DNA from: Bradyrhizobium sp. SZCCT0148
Lineage (GTDB): Bacteria > Pseudomonadota > Alphaproteobacteria > Rhizobiales > Xanthobacteraceae
Direction: 5' to 3'
Length of the DNA: 64,000 nt
Assembly: GCF_018129985.1 (NCBI RefSeq)
Contig: NZ_JAFCKT010000001.1
Coordinates: 868,001-932,000, forward strand
The notes beneath the pieces are model-generated. The model was not told where the DNA came from and made no database searches. It was given only the letters and a program-made list of their open reading frames with translations. This document shows positions 43,108 through 51,811 of the stretch, piece by piece; the first letter of the stretch is position 1; each line of letters opens with the position of its first letter. Both the position numbers and the translations under genes were made by a program.

Positions 43108-43440
43108 TCAGTTCAGCGAGGGATTGCGGGGGCGATAGCCGCCGGTCTTGTCCTTGACGAAGATCTCGGCGACCTGGGAATGCCGGACCGGCTCGCCGGA
43201 CTCGTCGGGCAGAAGGTTCTGCTCCGACACATAGGCAACGTACTCCGACTCCGCGTTCTCAGCGAGCAGGTGGTAGAACGGCTGGTCCTTGTGGGGCCGT
43301 ACCTCCTCGGGGATCGACAGCCACCATTCCTCGGTGTTGTTGAATTCCGGATCGATGTCGAAGATCACGCCCCGGAACGAGAAGATCCGGTGGCGTACGA
43401 CCTGTCCGATCTGGAATTTGGCGGTCCGCGCTTTAATCAT
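43108..43440 (-). CDS. hspQ: Heat shock protein HspQ
   Basis: Encodes 110 residues. The sequence AKFQIGQVVRHRIFSFRGVIFDIDPEF and QPFYHLLAENAESEYVAYVSEQNL is the HspQ/YccV domain, a small beta-barrel that binds hemimethylated DNA in vitro and acts as a Lon specificity enhancer in Enterobacteria. The whole domain is present. The gene is convergent with the IalB-family gene and divergent from the AEC transporter. No clear sigma-32 promoter was seen in the 105-base gap upstream. Confidence 0.93.
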   Translation of the reverse strand: MIKARTAKFQIGQVVRHRIFSFRGVIFDIDPEFNNTEEWWLSIPEEVRPHKDQPFYHLLAENAESEYVAYVSEQNLLPDESGEPVRHSQVAEIFVKDKTGGYRPRNPSLN

Positions 43441-43546
43441 TCCCCGTCGATAGACCAGGATTGTGGCCGATGCTAGTGGCCTGATCTGGAATTAACGTTC
43501 ACTCACGGGGCGGATAGCGCCCGAGTCTTCAGAAAACGCTTTATCA

Positions 43547-44500
43547 ATGGTCGATATCCTCAATCTGGCGCTACCTTATTTCGGCTTGATCTTCGTCGGC
43601 TTCGCCTGCGGCAAGGTCAAGTCCCTGCCGGAATCGGGCCTCGCCTGGATGAACTTCTTCCTGCTCTACGTGTCGCTGCCGGCGCTGCTGTTTGCGATCA
43701 TGTCGAAGACGCCGTTTTCGGAATTGAACAACCCGCCGTTCCTGGTTGCGACCACGCTGTCGACGGTTGCGGCGTTCACGCTGGCATTGGTGGTCGGCAA
43801 GGTCCTGGGACGGCTGACGCTGCGTGAAGCGACACTTGCGGGTCTCTCGGGGGGCTACGGCAACATCGGGTATATGGGGCCTGGGCTCGCGCTTGCGGTG
43901 CTGGGATCGAAGGCGTCGGCGCCGACCGCGCTGATCTTCTGCTGCGACAGCATCTTTTTGTTCACGATCGTGCCGCTGTTGATCGAGCTGTCCGACCGCG
44001 ATCATCCCTCGATCGTGCATGCCTTCGGCGTCGTGCTGAAACAGATCGTGCTCAACCCGCTGATCATGTCGGCCTGCTTCGGCGCGGCGTTCGCATCGCT
44101 GCACATCGAAATGCCGGTCGCGCTCGATCGCACCATCACTTTCCTGCAGAACGCGGCGGCCCCGACTGCGCTGTTCGTGCTCGGCGTGACCGTGGCGCTC
44201 CGGCCGTTCGACCGTGTGCCCTGGGAGGTGCCCGGCGTGATCGCGATCAAGCTGCTATTCCATCCGCTCGCGGCATTCGGCCTGATGCTGGCGTTTGGGC
44301 CGTTCGCGCAGCCCTGGGCGGCGACCGCCGTACTGATGGCCTCGCTGCCGCCGGCGCTGAACGTGTTCGTCATCGCCCGGCAGAACGATGCCTGGATCGA
44401 GTCCGCTTCCGTGGCGGTGCTGCTCGGGACGTTTGCGTCGGTCGTCACGCTGACCAGCGTGATGTGGCTGCTTCAGAGCGGCCGCCTGGTATTTCCGTGA
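43547..44500 (+). CDS. AEC (auxin efflux carrier) family transporter
   Basis: Encodes 317 residues with ten hydrophobic helices in two sets of five. Starts MVDILNLALPYFGLIFVGF. SGGYGNIGYMGPGLALAVLG near 105 is the glycine/asparagine-rich crossover of the first half, and ASLPPALNVFVIARQND near 265 that of the second. Bacterial members export or import small organic anions such as malate or malonate; the substrate here is unknown. It is convergent with the UbiH-type gene, 6 bases apart. Confidence 0.9.
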   Translation: MVDILNLALPYFGLIFVGFACGKVKSLPESGLAWMNFFLLYVSLPALLFAIMSKTPFSELNNPPFLVATTLSTVAAFTLALVVGKVLGRLTLREATLAGLSGGYGNIGYMGPGLALAVLGSKASAPTALIFCCDSIFLFTIVPLLIELSDRDHPSIVHAFGVVLKQIVLNPLIMSACFGAAFASLHIEMPVALDRTITFLQNAAAPTALFVLGVTVALRPFDRVPWEVPGVIAIKLLFHPLAAFGLMLAFGPFAQPWAATAVLMASLPPALNVFVIARQNDAWIESASVAVLLGTFASVVTLTSVMWLLQSGRLVFP

Positions 44501-44506
44501 GCGGCT

Positions 44507-45691
44507 CTACCTTCGCCAGGTCGGCGTCAGGCCTTCGCGCATCGCAAAACGCCGGAGCGGGCCGATGGCGCCGAGCAGGTGCATGCCGACGGCGCGGACC
44601 GGCTGCAGCGGCAGGAAATCGTTCAGCAGCGAGCGGTTGGCGATATCGATCGCAAAGGTCCGGCTCAGGATGTCCGGGCGACGTGCGCGGTCGTAGCGCC
44701 TGAGCACCTCGTCCGCGCCCGGATCCTCTCCGGCGCCAATGGCCTCGCCCGCGAGCCGTGCGATATCGGCGGCATCACGCAGGCCGAGATTGAGGCCCTG
44801 GGCGCCGATCGGCGGGACCACATGGGCGGCTTCGCCGACCAGAGCGATGCGGTCGCGACCGTAGGATTTCGGACGTTCGATCGCCAGCGGGAAAAGGTTG
44901 CGGCCGGGCTCGACCGTCATGCGTCCCAGGATCGAATGGGACTGCTTCTCGATCGCGGCCGACAGTTCGGCGTCGTTGAGGCCACGGAGCCGTTCCGCCT
45001 CGGCAGGCGCCGAGACCCAGACGACGCTGGAGCGGTCGCCGGGCAGGGGCACGAACACGCAGGGACCGTGCGGCGTGTGGAACTCGGTCGAGATGTTGCG
45101 ATGCGGCCGCGTGTGACCGACGTTGAACGTCAGCGCGGTCTGCGTCAGCTCGCGCCGCGTCACTTCGATGCCGGCGGCGTCCCGGCACAGCGAATGCCGG
45201 CCGTCGGCGCCTACCACGAGGCGCGCGATAAGAAACTGTCCGGACGCCGTGCGGATAGCGACGTCGTCGGCTTCGATGACGACGCTTTCGGCCTCGTCGT
45301 CGATGCGGTTGAGATTGGGTAATTCAGCCGCACGCTCTTCCAGCGCAAGCATCAGCGAGCGATTGTCGATGTTGTAGCCGAAGGCGTCGAGCCCGATTTC
45401 GTGACTGGAGAAGCGGACCTCGGGGCTGCGGAACAGCCGGCCGGTGTCGTCGACGAGGCGCATGACCTCGAGCCCGGCGGCCCTGTCCCTGCAGCGGGAC
45501 CAGACGTCGAGCGTCTCCAGCAACTCAATGGAGGCGCCGAGCAGTGCAGTCGTGCGGTTATCGGCATAGGGGACGCGCCGCGCCACCAGAACGGTCCGGG
45601 CGCCCGCCTGCGCCAGCGCGATCGCCGCAGCAAGTCCCGCCGGTCCGCCGCCGATCACGGCCGCGTCATGGAGTGTCGATGCGTCTGTCAT
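44507..45691 (-). CDS. UbiH/UbiF-type FAD-dependent monooxygenase
   Basis: Encodes 394 residues from ATG 45691 (MTDASTLHDAAVIGGG); eight more codons upstream are possible. FAD-binding loop GGGPAGLAAAIALAQAG near 13, second flavin motif ARLVVGADGRHSLCRDAAGI near 155 and third motif GRDRIALVGEAAHVVPPIGAQGLNLGLRDAADIA near 275 with the Asp replaced by Glu (GEAAH instead of GDAAH). The family hydroxylates the ubiquinone ring; alphaproteobacteria use UbiL, UbiM or UbiH variants, and which step this one performs cannot be told from sequence. Confidence 0.88.
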   Translation of the reverse strand: MTDASTLHDAAVIGGGPAGLAAAIALAQAGARTVLVARRVPYADNRTTALLGASIELLETLDVWSRCRDRAAGLEVMRLVDDTGRLFRSPEVRFSSHEIGLDAFGYNIDNRSLMLALEERAAELPNLNRIDDEAESVVIEADDVAIRTASGQFLIARLVVGADGRHSLCRDAAGIEVTRRELTQTALTFNVGHTRPHRNISTEFHTPHGPCVFVPLPGDRSSVVWVSAPAEAERLRGLNDAELSAAIEKQSHSILGRMTVEPGRNLFPLAIERPKSYGRDRIALVGEAAHVVPPIGAQGLNLGLRDAADIARLAGEAIGAGEDPGADEVLRRYDRARRPDILSRTFAIDIANRSLLNDFLPLQPVRAVGMHLLGAIGPLRRFAMREGLTPTWRR

Positions 45692-45820
45692 GGAACAACA
45701 ATTGACATGCTCCACGGCAAATTCAAGCCCACCTATTTTTCCATGGATTTATGACGAGTTGCGCGACGGAGCGTCGCAGTGGCTTATGTGCAAACCGGCC
45801 CCATTCTGATAGCAGAAGCC

Positions 45821-46546
45821 ATGGATACCCAGCAGGATTCTCTGAAGCCGAAACCGGCGATCCGCGCCGCAGCCTTCTCGGTGCACATCTTCACCGCATT
45901 CGGCGCTGCGATCGCGCTATTGGCGATGCTGGAGGCCGTGCGCGAGCACTGGGCGGCGATGTTTCAATGGCTGGGCGTGGCCCTGATCATCGATGCGATC
46001 GACGGGCCGATTGCGCGCCGGCTCGACGTCAAGAACGTGCAGCCGAACTGGTCGGGCGACGTGCTCGATCTCGTGGTCGACTTCGTCACCTATGTCTTCG
46101 TGCCGGCCTACGCGATCGTCGCCAGCGGCCTGCTGCTGCCGGTCGCGGCGCCCTTGCTCGGCGTCGCCATCATCGTCACCAGCGCACTATATTTCGCCGA
46201 TCTGCGCATGAAGGCGGACGATAACCATTTCCGCGGCTTCCCGGCGCTGTGGAATGCGGCGGCGTTCTATCTGTTCCTGCTGCACTGGCCGCCGCTGTGG
46301 TCGACGCTGCTGGTGGCCGCGCTCGTCGTGCTGACCTTCGTGCCGTTCCACGTGCTGCATCCGGTCCGCGTCGTGCGGCTGCGCTGGCTGACGATGTCGC
46401 TGATTGCGGTATGGGCGCTGCTCGGCCTCTACGTGCTGGAGATGGATTTCCGCGTCGGCGCCGGCGTCACCCTCGCACTCTGTGCGATCGCGCTCTGGAT
46501 CAGCTTCAGCGACGCACTGATACGTCTGGCAAGATCTTTCGCATGA
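45821..46546 (+). CDS. pcs: Phosphatidylcholine synthase (CDP-alcohol phosphatidyltransferase)
   Basis: Condenses choline with CDP-diacylglycerol at the inner membrane, the route found in rhizobia and other host-associated bacteria. It has 241 residues from ATG 45821. The catalytic motif DAIDGPIARRLD near 66 and GDVLDLVVDFVTYVFVP near 86 match the modified CDP-OH-P motif of Pcs enzymes. About seven to eight membrane helices follow, with FADLRMKADDNHFRGFPALWN near 127, typical of Pcs. Its stop overlaps the terC start (ATGA), so the two are co-translated. Confidence 0.88.
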   Translation: MDTQQDSLKPKPAIRAAAFSVHIFTAFGAAIALLAMLEAVREHWAAMFQWLGVALIIDAIDGPIARRLDVKNVQPNWSGDVLDLVVDFVTYVFVPAYAIVASGLLLPVAAPLLGVAIIVTSALYFADLRMKADDNHFRGFPALWNAAAFYLFLLHWPPLWSTLLVAALVVLTFVPFHVLHPVRVVRLRWLTMSLIAVWALLGLYVLEMDFRVGAGVTLALCAIALWISFSDALIRLARSFA

Positions 46547-47274
46547 TGCACCTCCTGACAAGTCCTGAAGCCTGGGCCGCGCTGCTCACCTTGACCGCGC
46601 TCGAGATCGTGCTCGGCATCGACAACATCATCTTCCTGTCGGTACTGGTCGCGCGTCTGCCGGCACATCAGGCCAACCGGGCCCGCCAGATCGGGCTGGC
46701 GCTCGCGCTGATCTTCCGCCTCATTCTGCTCAGTCTTCTGTTCTGGCTGACCGGCCTGACTGCGCCCGTCTTCTCGCTCGGCGGGTTCGATTTCTCTTGG
46801 CGCGACATCATCCTGATCGGCGGCGGCTTGTTCCTGATCGCGAAGGCGACTCACGAGATTCACGCCGCGGTCGAGCCGCCCGATGCAAAGGAAGATCACG
46901 CCTCCGGCCGCAACGCTTTCTTGCTGGTGATCGCCCAGATCATTGTCATCGACCTGGTGTTCTCGCTGGACTCGATCATCACCGCGATCGGCATGGCGGA
47001 GGAGATCGAGATTATGATCGCCGCCGTTGTGATTGCCTGCGCCGTCATGTACGTCTCGTCCGGACCCGTGGCGCGGTTCGTTGCCGAGCATCCGACCACC
47101 AAGATGCTGGCACTGGCCTTCCTAGTGCTGATCGGCGTCGCGCTGGTGGCCGATGGATTGAAATTCCACATTCCGCGCGGCTACATCTATTTCGCAATTG
47201 CGTTCTCGGCGGCGGTGGAATTCTTCAACGTTCTGGCCAGGCGCAACCAACGGAAAACCGGCAACAAGACTTGA
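46543..47274 (+). CDS. TerC family membrane protein
   Basis: Encodes 243 residues from ATG 46543 (or 46546). LTLTALEIVLGIDNIIFLSVLVARLP near 16 and VIDLVFSLDSIITAIGMAE near 132 are the two acidic intramembrane motifs of TerC proteins. About seven helices. Members are linked to metal (Mn, Ca) efflux or metalation of exported proteins; tellurite resistance is only one phenotype and is not implied here. The start overlaps the pcs stop by 4 bases. Confidence 0.9.
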   Translation: MMHLLTSPEAWAALLTLTALEIVLGIDNIIFLSVLVARLPAHQANRARQIGLALALIFRLILLSLLFWLTGLTAPVFSLGGFDFSWRDIILIGGGLFLIAKATHEIHAAVEPPDAKEDHASGRNAFLLVIAQIIVIDLVFSLDSIITAIGMAEEIEIMIAAVVIACAVMYVSSGPVARFVAEHPTTKMLALAFLVLIGVALVADGLKFHIPRGYIYFAIAFSAAVEFFNVLARRNQRKTGNKT

Positions 47275-47286
47275 GGAGCCCAGGCA

Positions 47287-48261
47287 ATGACCAAAGCCAT
47301 CCGTGTGCACAAGGTCGGAGGCCCCGAGGCCTTGGTCTATGAGAGCGTCGATGTCCCGGCGCCCGGCCCCGGCGAGGTGCGCATCCGCCAGCATGCGGTC
47401 GGCCTGAATTTCATCGACGTCTATTACCGCACCGGTCTCTACAAGGCGCCGGGGCTGCCTTTCACCGTCGGCAACGAGGCCTCGGGCGAGGTCGTCGCGG
47501 TCGGGCCGGGTGTCACCAACTTCCACCCCGGCGACCGCGTTGCCTACTACCACAATCTCGGCGCCTACACCGCCGAGCGCAACATTCCCTGGGAGAAGCT
47601 GGTCAAGCTGCCCGACCACATCACGCACGAGCAGGGCGCCGTGCTGATGCTGAAGGGGCTGACGGTCTGGTATCTCCTGCACAAGACCTTCAAGGTCGAG
47701 CCGCATCACCGCGTGCTGATCCACGCTGCTGCCGGCGGCATCGGCCTTTTAGCCTGCCAATGGGCGAGGGCGCTCGGGGCCCACGTCATCGGCACGGTCG
47801 GCTCGCGCGAGAAGGCCGAGCTTGCCGAAGCCAACGGCTGCGATCACGTCATCCTCTACAACGAGGAGGATTTCGTCGCACGCGTCAAGCAGATCAGCCG
47901 CAACGAGGGCTGCGACGTCGTCTATGACGGCGTCGGCAAGGCGACCTTCCCGGGCTCGCTGTCGTGCCTGAAGCCGCGCGGCATGTTCGTCTCCTTCGGC
48001 AACGCCTCAGGTCCGGTGCCGCCGTTCTCGATCGCCGAGCTCAACAATCACGGCTCGCTGTTTGCGACGCGGCCGAAGCTCAATGACTATGTCGGGACGC
48101 GCAAGGAACTCTTGGAAGGCGCCGACACGCTGTTCGCCGCCGTCATCAATGGCAAGCTGCACGTGCCGATCAATCACGCCTACGCGCTCAAGGACGCCGC
48201 CAAGGCCCATATCGATCTCGAAAGCCGCAAGACCACGGGCGCGTCGATCCTGAAGCCGTAG
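47287..48261 (+). CDS. qor: NADPH:quinone oxidoreductase, zeta-crystallin type
   Basis: Encodes 324 residues, the standard length. It belongs to the zinc-free MDR branch: GroES-like N-domain (1-130; GLNFIDVYYRTGLY near 38), VGNEASGEVVAVGPGV near 60, and a Rossmann domain with HAAAGGIGLLACQWARALGA near 145 carrying the AxxGGxG nucleotide motif. The conserved FGNASGPVPPF near 238 matches Qor. It reduces quinones by single-electron transfer. It begins 12 bases after terC, so pcs-terC-qor is probably one transcript. Confidence 0.9.
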   Translation: MTKAIRVHKVGGPEALVYESVDVPAPGPGEVRIRQHAVGLNFIDVYYRTGLYKAPGLPFTVGNEASGEVVAVGPGVTNFHPGDRVAYYHNLGAYTAERNIPWEKLVKLPDHITHEQGAVLMLKGLTVWYLLHKTFKVEPHHRVLIHAAAGGIGLLACQWARALGAHVIGTVGSREKAELAEANGCDHVILYNEEDFVARVKQISRNEGCDVVYDGVGKATFPGSLSCLKPRGMFVSFGNASGPVPPFSIAELNNHGSLFATRPKLNDYVGTRKELLEGADTLFAAVINGKLHVPINHAYALKDAAKAHIDLESRKTTGASILKP

Positions 48262-48410
48262 GTCCTCGCCTCGCGGCTCCCGGACGCGCTGCAGCGTGAA
48301 GCGCTGCGGCGCAGAGCCGGGACCAGCTACGGCTTCGTCGAGGAGAGATGGGCCCCGGGGCTCTGCAGCGCACCGCCGAGGGGCGCTGCGCTGCGTCCTC
48401 GGCACAAGAC
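48262..48410. repeat. Two-hairpin intergenic repeat, copy 2
   Basis: Fills the gap between the convergent qor and argD genes. The first hairpin has CTCCCGGACGCGCTGCAGCG paired with a GCTGCGGCGCAGAGCCGGGA-like arm. The second has TCTGCAGCGCACCGC (48362-48376) followed by CGAGGGGCGCTGCGCTGCG. The second part is nearly the same as 37238-37270. Confidence 0.6.
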
Positions 48411-48415
48411 GGCTT

Positions 48416-49606
48416 CTACGCCACCCGACGTGCGGCTCCCGCTTTCGTCAAAATCCCATCGAGACAATCGATCATCTCGGCGATCTCCGCCCGCGTGACG
48501 TTCAGCGCCGGCATGAAGCGGAGCGTGTCGAGCTGGGGCGCGTTCAGCAGGACACCCGCCTCGAACGCCTGCGCGACGATGCCGGGTGCGATCGGCAGCT
48601 TGAGGTCGAGCGCGAGCAGCAGCCCGCGTCCCCGCACGCCTCCGAGGCCATGCCGCGCCGAGACCTTCTGCAACTCGCTTTCGAGCAACAGGCCGGTCTC
48701 GGCGACCTGTTTGAGGAAGTCGGGCTTGCTGACCTCCTCGAGCACGACGAGCCCCGCCGCGCACATCAGCGGGTTGCCGTTGAACGTGCCGCCCTGGTCG
48801 CCGTGTTCGAAGCAGGAGGCGCGTTCGGTCGCGAGCAGGGCGGCGAGCGGTACGCCGCCGCCAATGCCCTTGCCGAGTGTCATGATGTCGGGCGCAATCC
48901 CGGTGTGCTCGTAGTGGAAGAGTTTTCCGGTCCGTCCCATGCCGGTCTGGATCTCGTCGAAGATCAGCAGCAGGCCGTGCGCCTCGGTGAGCGCGCGCAG
49001 TTCCTGCAGGAATTGATCGGTCGCAGGCCACACGCCTGACTCACCCTGGATCGGTTCGAGCATCACCGCGACGGTGTTGTCGTTGATCAGCTTCTCGACC
49101 GAGGCGATGTCGTTCAGCTTCGCCTTCTTGAAGCCCGCGACCTTCGGCTCGAACAGCGGCTCGAACGCCTTCTTGCCCGACGCCGACATCGTCGCGAGCG
49201 TTCGGCCGTGGAAGCCGCCTTCGAAGCTGATGATCTCGAACGCGCCGCCCTTGTGGAGGCTGCCGTACTTCCGCGCGAGCTTGATCGCGCCTTCGTTGGC
49301 CTCGGCGCCGGAATTGGCAAAGAACACCTGGTCGAACGCGCTGTTGTCGACCAACGCTTGCGCCAGCTTCAGGCTTGGTTCGTTGTAGAAAGCCGGACTC
49401 GGCGTCAGCAGCCGGTTGGCTTGCGCGGCAACAGCTTCCGCGATGACGGACGGGGAGTGGCCGAGGCAGTTCACGGCCCATCCCTGCACGAAATCGAGAT
49501 AGCGCTTACGGCTGTCGTCCCAGAGGTAGGAGCCCGCGCCGCGGACGAACACGGCCTTCGGCCGAGCGGTGATGTCCATCAGCGCGTCATACGGATGCGT
49601 GGTCAT
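48416..49606 (-). CDS. argD: Acetylornithine aminotransferase (class III PLP aminotransferase)
   Basis: Transfers an amino group in arginine synthesis (N-acetylglutamate semialdehyde to N-acetylornithine), and often also in lysine synthesis. It has 396 residues. Motifs: [36 protein letters not shown] near 98 (PLP phosphate), [41 protein letters not shown] near 206 with the pyridine-binding Asp, and [14 protein letters not shown] near 233 with the Schiff-base Lys. The start has a strong AGAGGAG site. Expression is probably controlled by the Arg-rich leader peptide and terminator upstream. Related aminotransferases share the motifs; the leader argues for arginine. Confidence 0.9.
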   Translation of the reverse strand: MTTHPYDALMDITARPKAVFVRGAGSYLWDDSRKRYLDFVQGWAVNCLGHSPSVIAEAVAAQANRLLTPSPAFYNEPSLKLAQALVDNSAFDQVFFANSGAEANEGAIKLARKYGSLHKGGAFEIISFEGGFHGRTLATMSASGKKAFEPLFEPKVAGFKKAKLNDIASVEKLINDNTVAVMLEPIQGESGVWPATDQFLQELRALTEAHGLLLIFDEIQTGMGRTGKLFHYEHTGIAPDIMTLGKGIGGGVPLAALLATERASCFEHGDQGGTFNGNPLMCAAGLVVLEEVSKPDFLKQVAETGLLLESELQKVSARHGLGGVRGRGLLLALDLKLPIAPGIVAQAFEAGVLLNAPQLDTLRFMPALNVTRAEIAEMIDCLDGILTKAGAARRVA

Positions 49607-49641
49607 GTCGTACTCCTCTGGAGGCGGGTGGAAATGGGCGC

Positions 49642-49678
49642 AAAAAGCAGAAAGGCCGCACCTTGCGGGTGCGGCCTT
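49642..49678 (-). terminator. Attenuator-type terminator upstream of argD
   Basis: On the minus strand AAGGCCGCACC (49678-49668) pairs perfectly with GGTGCGGCCTT (49662-49652) over a 5-base loop. TTTCTGCTTTTT then follows to 49642, and argD starts 35 bases later. The position between the leader peptide and argD is that of an attenuator. Confidence 0.85.
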
Positions 49679-49705
49679 CTCGAAAACTCGGCTGAATTCA
49701 GTGGT

Positions 49706-49795
49706 TCAGCGGCGTCGTCGGACATGGCGCACCCTCTCATCGTCGCGGGAGCGACGGCGGAGCATGTTGGTGCGCTGGTTGGTCCGGTTGATCAT
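49706..49795 (-). CDS. Arginine-rich leader peptide of argD, 29 aa
   Basis: Read directly on the minus strand: ATG 49795, TGA 49708-49706. The peptide begins MINRTNQRTNMLRRRSR and ends RHVRRRR directly before the stop; 12 of 29 residues are Arg, in clusters of three (13-15) and four (26-29). No ribosome site precedes it, but the predicted promoter puts the transcription start within a few bases of the ATG, so it may be translated from a leaderless RNA, as known for rhizobial trpL. A terminator follows 27 bases after the stop, then argD. This is the layout of ribosome-mediated attenuation: scarce Arg-tRNA would stall the ribosome and prevent the terminator from forming. Confidence 0.75.
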   Translation of the reverse strand: MINRTNQRTNMLRRRSRDDERVRHVRRRR

Positions 49796-49803
49796 GGGGC
49801 GCG

Positions 49804-49833
49804 GCAATACATGCGAATGCCGGGCCTTGTCAA
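49804..49833 (-). promoter_or_regulatory. Predicted sigma-70-type promoter of the argD leader
   Basis: Minus strand TTGACA (49833-49828) matches the -35 consensus exactly. The -10 candidate is TGTATT (49811-49806, 16-base spacer) or TATTGC (49809-49804, 18-base spacer). Transcription would start around 49797-49799, just before the ATG of the leader peptide. Confidence 0.65.
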
Positions 49834-49871
49834 GCGGGCGTTTTGCCGAACACCCGCCTGGCGTGCATCGG

Positions 49872-50513
49872 TCAGGTCAGGTGGGTAGCTTGCTCGGTAT
49901 CCCCGTCGCCCCAATCCGCGTCCGCAATCGCGCTGTCGATCAATTCGCCGCGCATCAGCTTGAGCGGCGAAGTCCAGTACAGCGCGATGTTGTGGAAGGG
50001 GTCGGTCAGCACCTTGAACGCCCAGACGAGGCCGGTCGTGACGTCGCGGGTGGCGCACAGCTGGATCATGCGAATGAGACCGCCGCCGATGCCGATCGCG
50101 AGCCAGAGCGCGCCGACATGACGGACGAAATCAAGCCGCCTGGCGGGTGGATCGAACAGCCCGAACAGGGCAGGGAACGCGTACAGCATAATCGGCGCGC
50201 TGCCCCACACCAGCAGCAGGACGATCTTGCGGGTCTGGTTGTAGCCGACCTTCACCGCCTCCTTGTAATCGTTGCTGACGTCGTTGACGGCGTCGTAGCC
50301 GTTCGGCTCGAAGAAGAAATGCCCGGTCTGCCGCGTCAGCATAGCCAGCCAGCCGACGATGCCGGCGAGCGCGGGATTTGCGAAGAGCAGCGCGTAACAG
50401 CCAAGGAAGATCACGGCACTGATCAGATGCAATGTCTGGTTGGCGGTGCTCTGGTGGTAGAATCGGTAATCATCGAAGCGCTGCGTGCGCAGCATGTCCG
50501 AAAGGCGGCTCAT
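49872..50513 (-). CDS. Multi-pass membrane protein, DUF962/Mpo1-like
   Basis: Encodes 213 residues. Starts MSRLSDMLRTQRFDDYRFYHQ; HQSTANQTLHLISAVIFLGCYALLF and LTRQTGHFFFEPNGYDAVN recall the Mpo1/DUF962 pattern, where a His-rich first loop and a W/xxGHxFFE segment bind iron for fatty-acid alpha-oxidation, but the match is partial. Four hydrophobic segments are visible (about 28-48, 50-66, 98-118, 130-150), then a soluble tail. The argD leader promoter begins directly behind its stop. Function uncertain. Confidence 0.6.
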   Translation of the reverse strand: MSRLSDMLRTQRFDDYRFYHQSTANQTLHLISAVIFLGCYALLFANPALAGIVGWLAMLTRQTGHFFFEPNGYDAVNDVSNDYKEAVKVGYNQTRKIVLLLVWGSAPIMLYAFPALFGLFDPPARRLDFVRHVGALWLAIGIGGGLIRMIQLCATRDVTTGLVWAFKVLTDPFHNIALYWTSPLKLMRGELIDSAIADADWGDGDTEQATHLT

Positions 50514-50732
50514 GAGATCCTCGCTCGCGTTGAAGGCGCGGCAGGACTAGGACGAGTCGGTGACCTCTGCGTGAATGCACTATAGGGTCACGTTGCGGCG
50601 CGTCTTCGGTCTCGCGTCATGGAAACCATCGCGCCGCTGGCGCGTTTGTGATCGAACGACGCGGCTTGGTTCGAACCGGACGCAACTCGGATCAGACCAA
50701 GAGGGACGGGACCAACCGGACAGTTTTCAGCC

Positions 50733-51680
50733 TTGCCCGATACGCCTTATCCCATTGACCTTGACAGCATTCGCGGCGCATTTCCGCCGGGCATCGAGGC
50801 GCCGCCGTTGCTCGTCGACTTTGCCTCCTGGCTGGAGGGGCGCGCATGGGGCAGCGTCGGCTGCTTCTCGCTGCAGGGCCAGTTCTCGGATCACGCGCCG
50901 ATCACCGACGGCAGTCCCCTGCGCAACAGCTTCTCGCTGTTCATGCGACTGCCGGACGGCTCGGCCGTCGGCGGCTGGTATGGTGCCGGTCTCGACCGTG
51001 ACAATCCGCCGATCGTGGGGCTGGGCTCCGAGGGCGACTACGAGCTGCTGGCGCCTAGCCTCGACGGGTTGCTGGCGAAGCTGACGTCGCAGCAATTCGA
51101 CAAGGCGTGGAGCGATCTCAAGCCGCATGACGAGGTCGAGCCGCAGACCGTCGAACTCGCGCGATGGCTGGCCGGGCGGCCACTCGGCGAGTCGGCGACG
51201 GCCGACCGCAATGCGTCGGAGCTGCCCGACTTCCGCGGGTTCATGGAGAAGTGGAGCCGGGACCGCGAAGAGTATTGGGCCAATCATCGCCTGATGGCCG
51301 AGCTTGGTTGGCGGCTGGCCGCCCATCTGCCCAAGGGCAAGAAGCCCTGGGACCGAACGAGCTTCGAGATCGCGATCGTCGGCAAGCAATATCAGGCACG
51401 TGTGCTCGCGCAGGGACCACAACCGTTCGAGGAAGCCGCCTCGATCGAATCCCTGCTGCGCGACTTGCGCGAGGAGATGTGCCGCGCCCAGCCCGAACTC
51501 GGCCTGTGGTACGCGATGAATTTCGGGCTCTACGCCGACGGCCGCGTCATGCCGAACTTCGAGTACGATGTGCGCCCGACCATCGACGGCGAGCCGGCGG
51601 CATTGTCCGAAGCGCAGGCCGATCTCGCCCGCGCCCCGCGCCCGCAGCGCTGGGTGCCGAAATGGCTGACGACCTCCTGA
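50733..51680 (+). CDS. Two-domain protein resembling toxin-immunity proteins
   Basis: Encodes 315 residues. The N-terminal half (about 20-160) alternates helix and strand like SUKH/SMI1-KNR4 immunity domains (LLVDFASWLEGRAWGSVGCFSL, NPPIVGLGSEGDYELLAPSL). The C-terminal half (about 190-300) has LGLWYAMNFGLYADGRVMPNFEYD, close in pattern to YezG/DUF600 immunity proteins (W-x-A-M-x-x-x-x-x-x-D-G-x-x-x-x-x-F-x-Y-D). Both families neutralise secreted toxins. No toxin or secretion gene is adjacent. The start is uncertain: TTG 50733 without a good ribosome site. The assignment is by pattern only. Confidence 0.55.
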   Translation: MPDTPYPIDLDSIRGAFPPGIEAPPLLVDFASWLEGRAWGSVGCFSLQGQFSDHAPITDGSPLRNSFSLFMRLPDGSAVGGWYGAGLDRDNPPIVGLGSEGDYELLAPSLDGLLAKLTSQQFDKAWSDLKPHDEVEPQTVELARWLAGRPLGESATADRNASELPDFRGFMEKWSRDREEYWANHRLMAELGWRLAAHLPKGKKPWDRTSFEIAIVGKQYQARVLAQGPQPFEEAASIESLLRDLREEMCRAQPELGLWYAMNFGLYADGRVMPNFEYDVRPTIDGEPAALSEAQADLARAPRPQRWVPKWLTTS

Positions 51681-51751
51681 CGTCCCGGATTCCGCTGTCG
51701 CGCCGGCAGTGCGCTGGAGCTCTTGCTTGGGCGAGCCAAGACGTACCCCTC

Positions 51752-51782
51752 TTGACTTAGAGCGCGCTCGAAGGGGTATCTG
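51752..51782 (+). promoter_or_regulatory. MerR-type promoter with operator in a 19-bp spacer
   Basis: TTGACT (51752-51757) and TATCTG (51777-51782) are separated by 19 bases, the long spacing typical of MerR-activated promoters. The near-perfect dyad CTTAGAGCGCGCTCGAAG (51756-51773) sits between them. The merR gene starts 30 bases later, indicating autoregulation. Confidence 0.75.
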
Positions 51783-51811
51783 TACGTGCGTCAGTTTGAG
51801 GACGGGCACAT

